From NCBI GenBank assembly GCA_019594025.1, contig JAFDUB010000061.1, forward strand, positions 1 through 10,471: a stretch of 10,471 bases of DNA, written 5' to 3'. The stretch is from Thermoplasmata archaeon (GTDB lineage Archaea > Thermoplasmatota > Thermoplasmata > Halarchaeoplasmatales > Halarchaeoplasmataceae). Shown piece after piece: positions 1-7,484 of the stretch. A program made the translations under genes and the position numbers. Each line of letters starts with the position of its first letter. Within the stretch, counting starts at the first letter, position 1. Below the pieces are notes generated by a model. The model saw only the letters and a list, made by a program, of their open reading frames with translations. It searched no databases and was not told where the DNA came from.

Positions 1-3000
1 AATAGAGACGAAGGTTGGGGTATGGTCGACATATCTAAACTTGAGCGTCCTTTAGAAGACCCTGTTCAATTTTTCCTATCGGATCAAGAACATGTATTCA
101 CCGAGAGTTTACAAGAGAACGAACATATTATTCAGGTCGACCGAGAAGATGAACCCCTAAAGTTCAGCCTAGTGTGGACTGATAAAGAGGCCGGTAACGT
201 AGGAAGCGGTAGTACGTTGATAAACGATTTGAACATAGAGGTAGAGGATCCCAACGGTAATTTTTACAGAGGAAATGCGTTCATCGGCGGTTGGACCCAG
301 GCCGGGGAAGATGCCATGGGCGAATTCGACGACAGCGGAGACGGTTGGGACGATACCAACAATGTGCAGAACGTTTACATCCATCCGGATGAGGTGGAAC
401 TTGGTACCTATTCGGTGAGAATTGAGGCAAGAGAGATTGCCGACGACGCGGTAGGTATAGGCGGACCCAGCCAAGATTACGCACTGGCTGTTTACAACGC
501 TCTTGGATATATACCTGGAGATCCTCCCCAAGTAACAGTACTCTCGCCCGATGGAGGCGAAGTATGGCACGCGTACGATGATGAGGAAATAAATTGGGAA
601 ACCGAAGAAGGAGACGATCCCATTGATTTCATACATCTCTCATACAGTACCGATAACGGCTTCACATGGACTACGATAGATAGTGGCTTACCTGACACAG
701 GCAGTTACCTATGGAGCGTACCCAACGTCCACAGTGACGAGTGTTTGGTACGAGTCCGTGCATTCGATACTTTGGGACGTGTGGGCGAAGACGAGAGTAA
801 CGAAGTATTCGAAATTATAGGAGTACCTCCAGAACCTCCGCAAAACCTACTAATCGAGTGGTACGGACAAAACCTAGAGGCACTCTTTGAAGATGATGTA
901 GAAGGCGGTGACTTAGGTTATATCACAGGAGAATCGGATGGTCAAGCTAGTGAATGGGGTATAAGGCAGCACGGAGCTGCGGTTGGAGAGAATTCATGGG
1001 ACTTCGGTGATGGCCAGTTCTACAAGGATTCTTCTACTGGTAGACTAAGCTGGCTGATCTCACCTGAGATTATAATACCCCCGGATGCCGATGAGGACCA
1101 CGGAGTCATATTTACCTTCCAGCACTGGCGTGACTGGGGCGATGACTACTTGTACGATGCCGGTAACGTCAAGATATCTACTGACGGTGATGGTGGTCCT
1201 TGGACCGTGATAGTACCCGAAGAAGGATATGACGGAACTGTTCCAACTGGCTGGGGTAATCCACTTGGTGGAGAACAGGCTTGGGGTGGCTCCTCCGATT
1301 GGACTGAAGCCACTTTCGTCCTTACCGACTACATCGGTGAGACCGTTCACATCCGCTGGGATGCAGGCGTAGAAGCCTGGGATGGACTTGAAGGTGCCGG
1401 ATGGCGTGTCGATGACATATATATGGAGGCCCTTGTGGCCGATGAAGAAGGCACAGACCACAATCTACTGACGTGGGACGCAAGCCCGGACGACCCGGAC
1501 GAAGTGGTCTATTACAATATATACCGCTCCGAAGAGCAGACGGGTCCGTGGGACGAGACTACCGTTATAGACAGTGTCGAAGCCGAGGGCGATGCTAGCT
1601 ACTCATATGTCGATGTGGACAAAGGTTCTGCGGATGATATTTGGTGGTGGTATGTGGTACGTGCCGTCGGAGCAAACGGTATGGAAGAGGACAACGAAGA
1701 AGCAAAACAAGAACCAGGTGAAGGAGATCCACCGTTGATAACACTCACCTCTCCAGAAGCTGGCGATGAATGGTACGCCGGTACGGAAGAAGATATCACG
1801 TGGACAACCACAGAACAGGACGATCCTATAGATTACGTCAACCTGTGGTACAGTGCCGACGCCGGAGTTACATGGGAATCCATAGATTCTTCACTTGACG
1901 ACACAGGCAGTTATACGTGGACCATACCTAATGTACATACCTCAGAGGCGTTCGTTCGTGCACGAGTAGTGGATGAAATAGGACGCTGGAACGAAGATAT
2001 CAGTGATTTATTCGATCTAATTGGTATGGAACCCGCACCACCGGAAAACCTTGATGTAGTACACACGGCCTTAGGCGAAGGAGATTGGCATTTCTTGTAT
2101 CCGGCACCCCATAGGACAGAACCGGATAACGCAATCGGTCTCACAGGTCCTGGTTTATGGTACGGTGCTATAAGGGTAGAACTTCCTGATGGACAGATAA
2201 CGGATATTGCGTATCATGACTATGACCAAGCTAACTCCGTACAAGGATTCATTTACAACGATGCAGGCTCAGTACCAGGCGATGAACTGCTAGCAGAGAC
2301 AGATGTGTTCACCGACCTTGGTAACGAGGAATATCTTGAGATGCCGGTTATCGATCCAGTTACAATAGAAGCGGGTCATTATTGGATAGTATTGGAAATA
2401 GACGATCTTGGAGACGGTTACTTCCCACTTGGCTGTATCGATCCCTTCGTAGATGACGGTGGATGGCTAAGTCTGGACGGAGATGTATGGGAAAGAACCA
2501 TAGATTACGGTCTTGACGAAACCTGGTCTCTCGAGGTATTTGTACAGGAGTACGACGAAGAAGGCGACGATGACAATCTGGTAACTTGGAATCCAAGCCC
2601 GGACGAACTGGAAGATGAGATCAGCCACTACAACATATATTGTTCAGAGTTCTTTTCAGGTCCATGGGACGAAACCACCCTCTTAGATACTGTACCGGCC
2701 GACGGTTCCGATGTGTACGAGTACTATGACCTTGGAAAAGGCATGGCGGACGACATTTGGTGGTGGTACGTTGTTCGAGCCGTTGGAACCAACGGTCGCG
2801 AAGAAATGAACACCAACGCCGTGCAGGAACCCAACGCACCAGTAACTATTGAATTCGACGTTTCGGTAGATGATATCACTGCAGGAGAGTATCCCACCAT
2901 CGTGATCTCCGATGCTAATGACGAGGGCGTACCTCTCGAAGGGGATTACAGTGTTACTATAGAAATTAACGGCGACGACATTACCGTGGACTTAACATTT

Positions 3001-5235
3001 GATGATGGCTATGCTGAATATGCTTGGGAAGACTTAGTAATCACCCTAGCTGATGAATATACAGCTTATGTTACCATCGAAGGTGTTCCTAGATTCGATA
3101 ATTTCTTCGTCCACCCTGGAGATGCTACTCAATTAGATATTTCTCCCGAATTAGCTACAATTATAGCTGGAGATACACAGACGTACACTGCCGCTACGGA
3201 AGATGAATACGGTAATGAAATAGGAGATGTTACCGGTGATACAGATTGGTCAATAGATGCAGAAGCAGGAGGCAGTTGGGCAGCAAATGTATATACTTCC
3301 GAATACGCCGGTGAATGGACTGTAACGGGTATATATGGCGAGATTACAGGTGAAGCGACGGTTACTGTCGAACCAGGCCCCGTAGTTTCAATAGGAATAT
3401 CCCCACAGGAGTCCACGATAGCCGCTGGAGATTCACAGATTTACACCGCCGCAGCGGTGGATGAATTCGGTAACGAGGTAGACGATGTTACCGAAGACAC
3501 CGATTGGTCTATAGATGCAGATGCAGGCGGCAGTTGGGCGGATAACGTTTACACAGGAGAATTTGCCGGAGAGTGGAATGTAACCGGTACCTATGGAACG
3601 GAAACTGACGAAGCGACCCTAATAGTTGAACCGGGAGAACCTATTTCTTTCGAAATATTCCCAGAGGGATCAACTATAAACGCTGGTGAAATCGAAACGT
3701 ATGCCGCAGCCGGAGAGGATGAATTCGGTAACGAATTCGAAATGACTACTGAAGTAACCTGGAGTATAGATGCAGGTGCAGGCGGTAGTTGGACGGATAA
3801 TGTCTACACTTCGGAATACGCAGGTAGATGGACTGTAACCGGTGAATACGGAGAGTTTTCTGATACCGCAACGCTAACCGTTGAACCCGGAGATGCGGCT
3901 TATATCGAGATCTCACCATCGGATTCGACCATCACTGCCGGACATACGGAGATCTACACAGCGGTGGCCTACGACGAGTTCGATAACGAGATCGGCGACG
4001 TGAGCGCTGATGTTGATTGGTCGATCGACACGGGAGCAGGCGGCAGCTGGTCGGATAACGTTTATACTTCCGAGTTTGCAGGCACATGGACTGTTACCGG
4101 TGAATACAACGGCATAACGGATACAGCGGCTTTAGAAGTCGAGCCCGGGGATGTAGATCATATCGAGATCTCTCCTGAGGAATCAACCATCACAGCCGGT
4201 GAATCCGAGACCTACACTGCTACGGCTTACGATGAATTTGGTAATCATTTCGATGTGACCGAAGAAATCGATTGGTCCGACGATATTGACGTATCGACGT
4301 GGGATGAAAACCAAGTTACTGCTGAAACAGCCGGTACTTGGACCATTACAGGTACGTATGAAGAAGTAACCGGTACCGCAACACTAACGGTAGAACCAGC
4401 AGAGTTGGCTACGGTGAGCATTTCACCTTCCGGGACCCAGACTGTTTCGGCGGGAGAGGACTTAGAGTTCACCGCAGGAGCCTATGACCAGTATGACAAC
4501 TTGATCACCGATACGGCAACCGACTTCGCTTGGCAGGGTACCGATACAAACGGTGTGTTTAACGAGGAAAACGTGGGTAATTACGATGTGAGCGCTACAT
4601 ACCAGGGGATTACCTCGGATACAACCACCGTGACGGTTGAGCCGGGTGCGGTTTCTACAGTGGTAATATCACCGTCCGAAGATCAGACTGTTGAAACGGA
4701 AGAGGAACTGGTGTTCAGCGCCGAAGCATACGACCTATACGGTAATTTGATCACCGATACTGCAACCGATTTCACCTGGCAGAACGCAGATGCAAACGGT
4801 ATGTTTAACAAGGACTCCGCCGGCGATTACGAGGTAATGGCTACCTATGATGGGGTTACTTCGGACCCGGTTACCGTTACGGTAGAAGGAGGTATACTAC
4901 CAACTGATTTAGGCGGTTTATGTGCCTTCTGGTGGCTTTTGATCCTAATCATTATAATAGTCGTCGTAGCACTGGTAGTCGTGTTACTACGAAAGAAGGA
5001 GGAACCACCGGTTGAAGATGAATTCCAGCAGCAGGGTTATGCTGAAGGAGAACCAACGGGAGAGGAATGGACGCCTTTCCCAGAAGAGGAACAGCCGTAC
5101 CAGGAAGAACAACCGTACCAGGAAGAACAACCGTACCAGGAGGAGCCTGCACCAGCTGAGGAACAACCCCCGACAGAGGAGGAACCCCCGACTGAGGAAC
5201 AACCTGTTGAACCAGAAGATGAAGACATCGTCTGA
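1..5235 (+). CDS. Surface-anchored subtilisin-family (S8) protease, 3' part; multidomain Ig/FN3 protein
   Basis: Partial: the frame is open to the left edge, and its first residues (NRDEGWGMVDI) match the closing segment of an S8 catalytic domain, so the ATG at 22 is internal. The visible 1744 residues hold, by nucleotide: a jelly-roll domain of the kind that follows S8 domains (about 100-500; LVWTD, LINDLNIEVEDPNG, QDYALAVYN); Ig-like domain (520-822); FN3 domain split by a MAM-like insert (829-1719); second Ig-like domain (1726-2025); second FN3 split by a different insert (2038-2835); another Ig-like domain (2839-3120); seven Ig-like repeats (3121-4893); one membrane helix (about 4921-4989) followed by RKK; and an 81-residue Glu/Pro/Gln-rich tail. 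This predicts an exterior protease with a cytoplasmic C-terminus. The exterior part is strongly acidic, which suits a surface protein and perhaps saline conditions. Catalytic residues lie outside the window, so activity is inferred. Confidence 0.88.
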   Translation, partial: NRDEGWGMVDISKLERPLEDPVQFFLSDQEHVFTESLQENEHIIQVDREDEPLKFSLVWTDKEAGNVGSGSTLINDLNIEVEDPNGNFYRGNAFIGGWTQAGEDAMGEFDDSGDGWDDTNNVQNVYIHPDEVELGTYSVRIEAREIADDAVGIGGPSQDYALAVYNALGYIPGDPPQVTVLSPDGGEVWHAYDDEEINWETEEGDDPIDFIHLSYSTDNGFTWTTIDSGLPDTGSYLWSVPNVHSDECLVRVRAFDTLGRVGEDESNEVFEIIGVPPEPPQNLLIEWYGQNLEALFEDDVEGGDLGYITGESDGQASEWGIRQHGAAVGENSWDFGDGQFYKDSSTGRLSWLISPEIIIPPDADEDHGVIFTFQHWRDWGDDYLYDAGNVKISTDGDGGPWTVIVPEEGYDGTVPTGWGNPLGGEQAWGGSSDWTEATFVLTDYIGETVHIRWDAGVEAWDGLEGAGWRVDDIYMEALVADEEGTDHNLLTWDASPDDPDEVVYYNIYRSEEQTGPWDETTVIDSVEAEGDASYSYVDVDKGSADDIWWWYVVRAVGANGMEEDNEEAKQEPGEGDPPLITLTSPEAGDEWYAGTEEDITWTTTEQDDPIDYVNLWYSADAGVTWESIDSSLDDTGSYTWTIPNVHTSEAFVRARVVDEIGRWNEDISDLFDLIGMEPAPPENLDVVHTALGEGDWHFLYPAPHRTEPDNAIGLTGPGLWYGAIRVELPDGQITDIAYHDYDQANSVQGFIYNDAGSVPGDELLAETDVFTDLGNEEYLEMPVIDPVTIEAGHYWIVLEIDDLGDGYFPLGCIDPFVDDGGWLSLDGDVWERTIDYGLDETWSLEVFVQEYDEEGDDDNLVTWNPSPDELEDEISHYNIYCSEFFSGPWDETTLLDTVPADGSDVYEYYDLGKGMADDIWWWYVVRAVGTNGREEMNTNAVQEPNAPVTIEFDVSVDDITAGEYPTIVISDANDEGVPLEGDYSVTIEINGDDITVDLTFDDGYAEYAWEDLVITLADEYTAYVTIEGVPRFDNFFVHPGDATQLDISPELATIIAGDTQTYTAATEDEYGNEIGDVTGDTDWSIDAEAGGSWAANVYTSEYAGEWTVTGIYGEITGEATVTVEPGPVVSIGISPQESTIAAGDSQIYTAAAVDEFGNEVDDVTEDTDWSIDADAGGSWADNVYTGEFAGEWNVTGTYGTETDEATLIVEPGEPISFEIFPEGSTINAGEIETYAAAGEDEFGNEFEMTTEVTWSIDAGAGGSWTDNVYTSEYAGRWTVTGEYGEFSDTATLTVEPGDAAYIEISPSDSTITAGHTEIYTAVAYDEFDNEIGDVSADVDWSIDTGAGGSWSDNVYTSEFAGTWTVTGEYNGITDTAALEVEPGDVDHIEISPEESTITAGESETYTATAYDEFGNHFDVTEEIDWSDDIDVSTWDENQVTAETAGTWTITGTYEEVTGTATLTVEPAELATVSISPSGTQTVSAGEDLEFTAGAYDQYDNLITDTATDFAWQGTDTNGVFNEENVGNYDVSATYQGITSDTTTVTVEPGAVSTVVISPSEDQTVETEEELVFSAEAYDLYGNLITDTATDFTWQNADANGMFNKDSAGDYEVMATYDGVTSDPVTVTVEGGILPTDLGGLCAFWWLLILIIIIVVVALVVVLLRKKEEPPVEDEFQQQGYAEGEPTGEEWTPFPEEEQPYQEEQPYQEEQPYQEEPAPAEEQPPTEEEPPTEEQPVEPEDEDIV
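520..1719 (+). repeat. Module copy 1 in protease: Ig-like domain + FN3 domain with MAM-like insert
   Basis: This is the first of two paralogous protein modules. The Ig-like half shows an SP-GGE-W start, then STDNGFTW and DTGSYLWSVPNVHS. The FN3 half begins PPEPPQNLLIEW and then breaks off into roughly 190 residues rich in Trp, Asp and Gly (about 862-1440), resembling MAM or jelly-roll domains (LSWLISPEI, IRWDAGVEAW, GWRVDDIYMEA). It resumes with NLLTWDASPDD, YYNIYRSEEQTGPWDETT and DDIWWWYVVRAVG. Such domains usually mediate carbohydrate or protein binding outside the cell; the ligand here is unknown. Domain limits are estimated by eye. Confidence 0.75.
1726..2835 (+). repeat. Module copy 2 in protease: Ig-like domain + FN3 domain with a different insert
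   Basis: This is the second copy of the preceding module. The Ig-like half repeats the pattern (SPEAGDEW, SADAGVTW, DTGSYTWTIPNVHTS). The FN3 half starts PAPPENLDVVH, is interrupted by about 165 residues (about 2065-2571), and resumes with NLVTWNPSPDE, HYNIYCSEFFSGPWDETT and DDIWWWYVVRAVG. The insert (GLWYGAIRVELPDG, QGFIYNDAGSVPGDELL, IEAGHYWIVLEI) differs in sequence from the insert in copy 1, although both sit after the first FN3 strand. The flanking halves match closely at protein level but use many different codons, which suggests an old duplication held by selection. Confidence 0.75.
3121..4893 (+). repeat. Seven tandem Ig-like (Big-type) repeats in the protease ectodomain
   Basis: Units start near 3121, 3379, 3637, 3892, 4150, 4402 and 4648 and are 86, 86, 85, 86, 84, 82 and 82 residues long. 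The shared pattern is an xIxIxP-xxSTIxAGxxxxYTA strand, a YDEFGNE-like turn, a Trp-containing strand, AGxWTVTGxY, and a closing ATLTVEPG. Units 1-4 share W-S-I-D-x-x-A-G-G-S-W followed by NVYT. Unit 5 has lost most of that motif. Units 6 and 7 form a second subtype (DNLITDTATDF, ANG/TNG-xFN). This is probably a stalk holding the protease away from the membrane. The repeats are protein-level rather than DNA-level, since codon choice differs between units. Confidence 0.9.
5086..5139 (+). repeat. 18-base tandem repeat (x3) coding EEQPYQ in the cytoplasmic tail
   Basis: Three adjacent in-frame 18-base units encode E-E-Q-P-Y-Q. Units 2 and 3 are identical in DNA (5104-5121 and 5122-5139); unit 1 differs at the third base of three codons. 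Degenerate E/P/Q/T units continue to the stop codon. In contrast to the Ig-like repeats, near-identity at DNA level points to recent slippage or duplication. The segment lies in the predicted cytoplasmic tail just after the membrane helix. Its role is unknown. Confidence 0.9.
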
Positions 5236-5259
5236 TCACAGCTGGTTAAAACCTATTTC

Positions 5260-5301
5260 AAAAGGGATTAAAACCCCTTTTTATTCTTTTTTTTTAAAAA
5301 A
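5260..5301. terminator. Bidirectional terminator between convergent genes
   Basis: The whole gap between the protease stop and the radical SAM stop is 70 bases. It holds a perfect 7-base-pair inverted repeat (AAAAGGG at 5260-5266 with CCCTTTT at 5275-5281, 8-base loop), then nine T's at 5287-5295 on the plus strand and six A's at 5296-5301, which are six T's on the minus strand directly after the opposing stop. Archaeal polymerase stops at T-runs, so each gene has its own run. The hairpin may add to this or may protect the 3' end. Confidence 0.65.
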
Positions 5302-5305
5302 GTTA

Positions 5306-6373
5306 TCAATCCTGTGATTTTACCGGCCATCTTTCAACTTCTAAACGGTCGGCGGTAGGATACTCCTCGATACCAAAACAGTCGTAGGGTAGGTATTCGT
5401 AAATATGTTCAAGAACCTCCAGAGATATCTCCACCCTATTCTTAAATGCATCGTACCAAACTAGATCGGAGGGTACGCCGTATTCATCCTTGATACGAGA
5501 TACCAGCTTTTTAGGTTCATCGCATAGGATGATACCCCTGATCAGCATCCCTTCTTCTGTAACAATATCACCCTTTTTAGCGACGTTCTTCGCCCTCCGT
5601 TTGATCCTGTTGCGAAGTTGAACCGCGTCTTTGAATGAAGAAGTACAGTAGTGTAAGGACACATCTAGAGCAAGCAGCGCATCGACAACATCTCCACTTC
5701 CCACTGCCGCGCTGGAGCCGGATTCCTCCTGTTGAAGTCCCCTATCGGTAAGCTGTTTCCAATTTGTAGAAGAAAACTCGAGTTCGTTTAAGTTAACGAA
5801 ATCAACATGTGGTCCTAATGTTTCTATAAGGTGTTTAAGCTCCGATTCCATACAGGGTATAGAAGGCACTTCGATACCTACATCCAAATCGTGATCCTTA
5901 AGTTTCTTCATCAGCGGGAGGAATTCCGTCTCTTCAATAGTACTCCAATAATCAACCGGAGGATGGAATCTGATCTCGTCCAAGCCCTCTTCTTCAACCC
6001 TTCTAATCCTATCGATTTCAGTAGTAGAGGTATATAGGTGAATATGATGCTCCTCACCGAACTCACTCTTTAAAAGAGCGATGTATTTTGAAGTTAGATT
6101 TGACAGTAGCGGATCACCCCCGGTAATACCGGTTCCTTCGGCATCTATGTTCCTAGCTTCTTCCAGTATATCCTCGTTTCGATTGACTCTGAGTTCGTCG
6201 GCAAATACTACATCCTTTCCCTTCTTCTCTGCGGATAATGGACAGTACCAGCAGTTCTCGCTGCACTTGCCGGTTACCAATAGGACCATTTTGGCACCCC
6301 GGGCACAGTGAACACATCCTTTCGGTAACTTTCCAGTATATACCGAACCGCAGGATAATTTTTTAATATTCAC
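5306..6373 (-). CDS. Radical SAM protein, COG2108-like (PFL-activase-related)
   Basis: A 355-residue protein counted from a GTG start at 6373. The radical SAM cluster motif C37-x3-C41-x2-C44 (CSENCWYC) is intact, and GITGGDPL at 82-89 matches the SAM-contacting glycine-rich strand. Further landmarks are GCVHCARGAKMVLLVTG before the cluster, HIHLYTSTTE, and HYCTSSFKDAVQLRNR. These fit the archaeal family described as related to pyruvate formate-lyase activating enzyme, whose substrate is not known to me. Extra cysteines C8, C20 and C23 near the N-terminus could bind a further metal or cluster. The frame stays open upstream to an ATG at 6628, but that extension would run through the divergent promoter and into the neighbouring gene and does not look like protein. 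GTG is the only plausible start before the conserved block, though it has no clear ribosome site. A single-turnover Fe-S reductant would be required, possibly supplied by the divergent redox operon (inference). Confidence 0.85.
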   Translation of the reverse strand: MNIKKLSCGSVYTGKLPKGCVHCARGAKMVLLVTGKCSENCWYCPLSAEKKGKDVVFADELRVNRNEDILEEARNIDAEGTGITGGDPLLSNLTSKYIALLKSEFGEEHHIHLYTSTTEIDRIRRVEEEGLDEIRFHPPVDYWSTIEETEFLPLMKKLKDHDLDVGIEVPSIPCMESELKHLIETLGPHVDFVNLNELEFSSTNWKQLTDRGLQQEESGSSAAVGSGDVVDALLALDVSLHYCTSSFKDAVQLRNRIKRRAKNVAKKGDIVTEEGMLIRGIILCDEPKKLVSRIKDEYGVPSDLVWYDAFKNRVEISLEVLEHIYEYLPYDCFGIEEYPTADRLEVERWPVKSQD

Positions 6374-6473
6374 TGTTAAAAGAATGACGAATACAGTACT
6401 TAAGCCTTTATGTATAAGATACACAATTAACTTATACCGCCCTATTATTAACAGGCAGTTAAAGGGAGATAAA
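6374..6473. promoter_or_regulatory. Divergent promoter region for radical SAM and rnfDC-like operons
   Basis: The 100-base intergenic region holds two back-to-back TATA-like elements. TTATACATAAA on the minus strand (6407-6417) lies about 39 bases from the GTG start. TTAACTTATA on the plus strand (6427-6436) lies about 40 bases before ATG 6474. Both predict short leaders of roughly 12-15 bases if initiation occurs near 26 bases downstream of the box. The plus transcript then carries GGGAG (6464-6468) five bases before its ATG. The boxes are only about 10 bases apart, so the two promoters may compete or share a regulator. Confidence 0.55.
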
Positions 6474-7484
6474 ATGAGAAACGAAAGGCTAAAAAAAGAA
6501 GAGCCGCCACACATCCATATCGGTTTTGATAAGAATGAGCTCATGCTGAAAACGTTTTTGATGATGAGTATCATAGCTTTTGCTTCGGTCATAGTGATGG
6601 GCTTGGATGCTTTCATACACATAATCACCGCTTTGGGAACCGTGTTGATCGTTCACAGCGCCATATACTCTTATCAAGTTTGGAAGGGAATCGAACCTAC
6701 ATACAGCTCTCCCGCATCTCCCATGGTGGCCGGTATGATCGTCGGTTTGGCCATGCCCATCGCCGCTCCCTTCGAGGTAACCGCCGGGGTCGCACTTTTG
6801 ACTATATTGGCTTTCAAATATGGGCAGGGTAAGTACTTTAAAAGAAAGTATTTGAATCCGGCGGCCGCTTCTAAGGTTATACTGCTTTTTCTTTTATCTT
6901 TAAAGACCTTGAATGAAGGTTTGCTGTTTCATACACATCATCTTGACTTAAATCTGATGACCGCCGAAGGGCTCCAGAGTTCTATGTGGATATTTAGCAG
7001 AGAGACACTGCCCGTAATAGGCGTTGATTTATCTCCAGCCCAGAGCCTGTTTCTATGGCAGACCCATGGGTGGATAGGAGGTGCTTCAAGTTTGGTTGTA
7101 CTCGTAGTCGGAGCAGTCACCGCTTACTGGCTGAGATATAAATGGCGGATAATAGTGAGTACCTTGGTATCTATGATTATCCTAGCTGGGGGCATGGGTA
7201 TTTATCTCGGAGGAGACCCGATCCTGAGGATAGCTTTTCACGTTTTTACGGGAAGTGCCATATTTTTGATATTCTTCATGGCGACCGAACCACAAAGTAC
7301 ACCTATGACATACCATGGACAGTACGTGTTCGGTATTTCATTAGCGGTACTCACCTTCGGCCTGCAGCTTTTAAACGTACTGGGAGGTTCCATAATCGCT
7401 CTCGTTATACTGAACGTTTTCACGGATCAGTTCGATAAGATCGTGATCAAAAAACCATACGGCCACAGGGGGGTGAAAAAATGA
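6474..7484 (+). CDS. RnfD/NqrB-like membrane subunit, apparently lacking the flavinylation threonine
   Basis: A 336-residue integral membrane protein with about nine to ten hydrophobic helices (roughly residues 25-42, 47-65, 83-98, 101-115, 131-145, 203-220, 225-240, 251-270, 283-317). Family landmarks are SSPASPMVAGMIVGLAMP (78-95), LNPAAAS (127-133), FHVFTGSAIFLIFFMATEP (255-273) and the C-terminal KKPYGHRG. In known RnfD proteins this subunit passes electrons through covalent FMN on the Thr of an S-x-A-T-P-L-like motif in the outer loop. The matching stretch here reads MTAEGL (162-167), with Glu165 where the Thr should be, and no SGAT/SxAT motif occurs elsewhere. ATG 6474 is chosen over the upstream in-frame ATG at 6384 because it has a ribosome site (GGGAG) and the upstream extension overlaps the TATA element. 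It overlaps the next gene by ATGA. No rnfA, B, E or G lies alongside. Confidence 0.87.
   Translation: MRNERLKKEEPPHIHIGFDKNELMLKTFLMMSIIAFASVIVMGLDAFIHIITALGTVLIVHSAIYSYQVWKGIEPTYSSPASPMVAGMIVGLAMPIAAPFEVTAGVALLTILAFKYGQGKYFKRKYLNPAAASKVILLFLLSLKTLNEGLLFHTHHLDLNLMTAEGLQSSMWIFSRETLPVIGVDLSPAQSLFLWQTHGWIGGASSLVVLVVGAVTAYWLRYKWRIIVSTLVSMIILAGGMGIYLGGDPILRIAFHVFTGSAIFLIFFMATEPQSTPMTYHGQYVFGISLAVLTFGLQLLNVLGGSIIALVILNVFTDQFDKIVIKKPYGHRGVKK

Noticed and set aside
22..24. ATG at 22 as the start of the large protease gene
   Set aside because: The frame is open to base 1 and the residues before and after it (NRDEGWGMVDI) read as the end of an S8 catalytic domain, so the gene begins outside the window.
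3121..4893. Regular tandem units considered as a CRISPR array
   Set aside because: The units are about 250 bases, coding, diverged in DNA and in one frame with the protease; there are no short identical repeats with unique spacers.
5236..5305. A small RNA gene in the convergent gap
   Set aside because: The hairpin with T-runs on both strands is fully explained as a bidirectional terminator, and no promoter-like element precedes it.
5012..5317. A 101-codon plus-strand frame overlapping the end of the protease gene
   Set aside because: It is an Arg/Asn-rich frame-shifted shadow of the acidic repeat tail, running over the terminator and into the convergent gene.
6384..6473. Upstream in-frame ATG at 6384 for the RnfD-like gene
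   Set aside because: It would lie upstream of the TATA element and has no ribosome site. ATG 6474 has GGGAG five bases before it and begins a plausible N-terminus.
6374..6628. N-terminal extension of the radical SAM gene from an ATG at 6628
   Set aside because: It would overlap the coding start of the RnfD-like gene and the shared promoter. The added residues are not family-like, while the conserved block starts just after the GTG at 6373.
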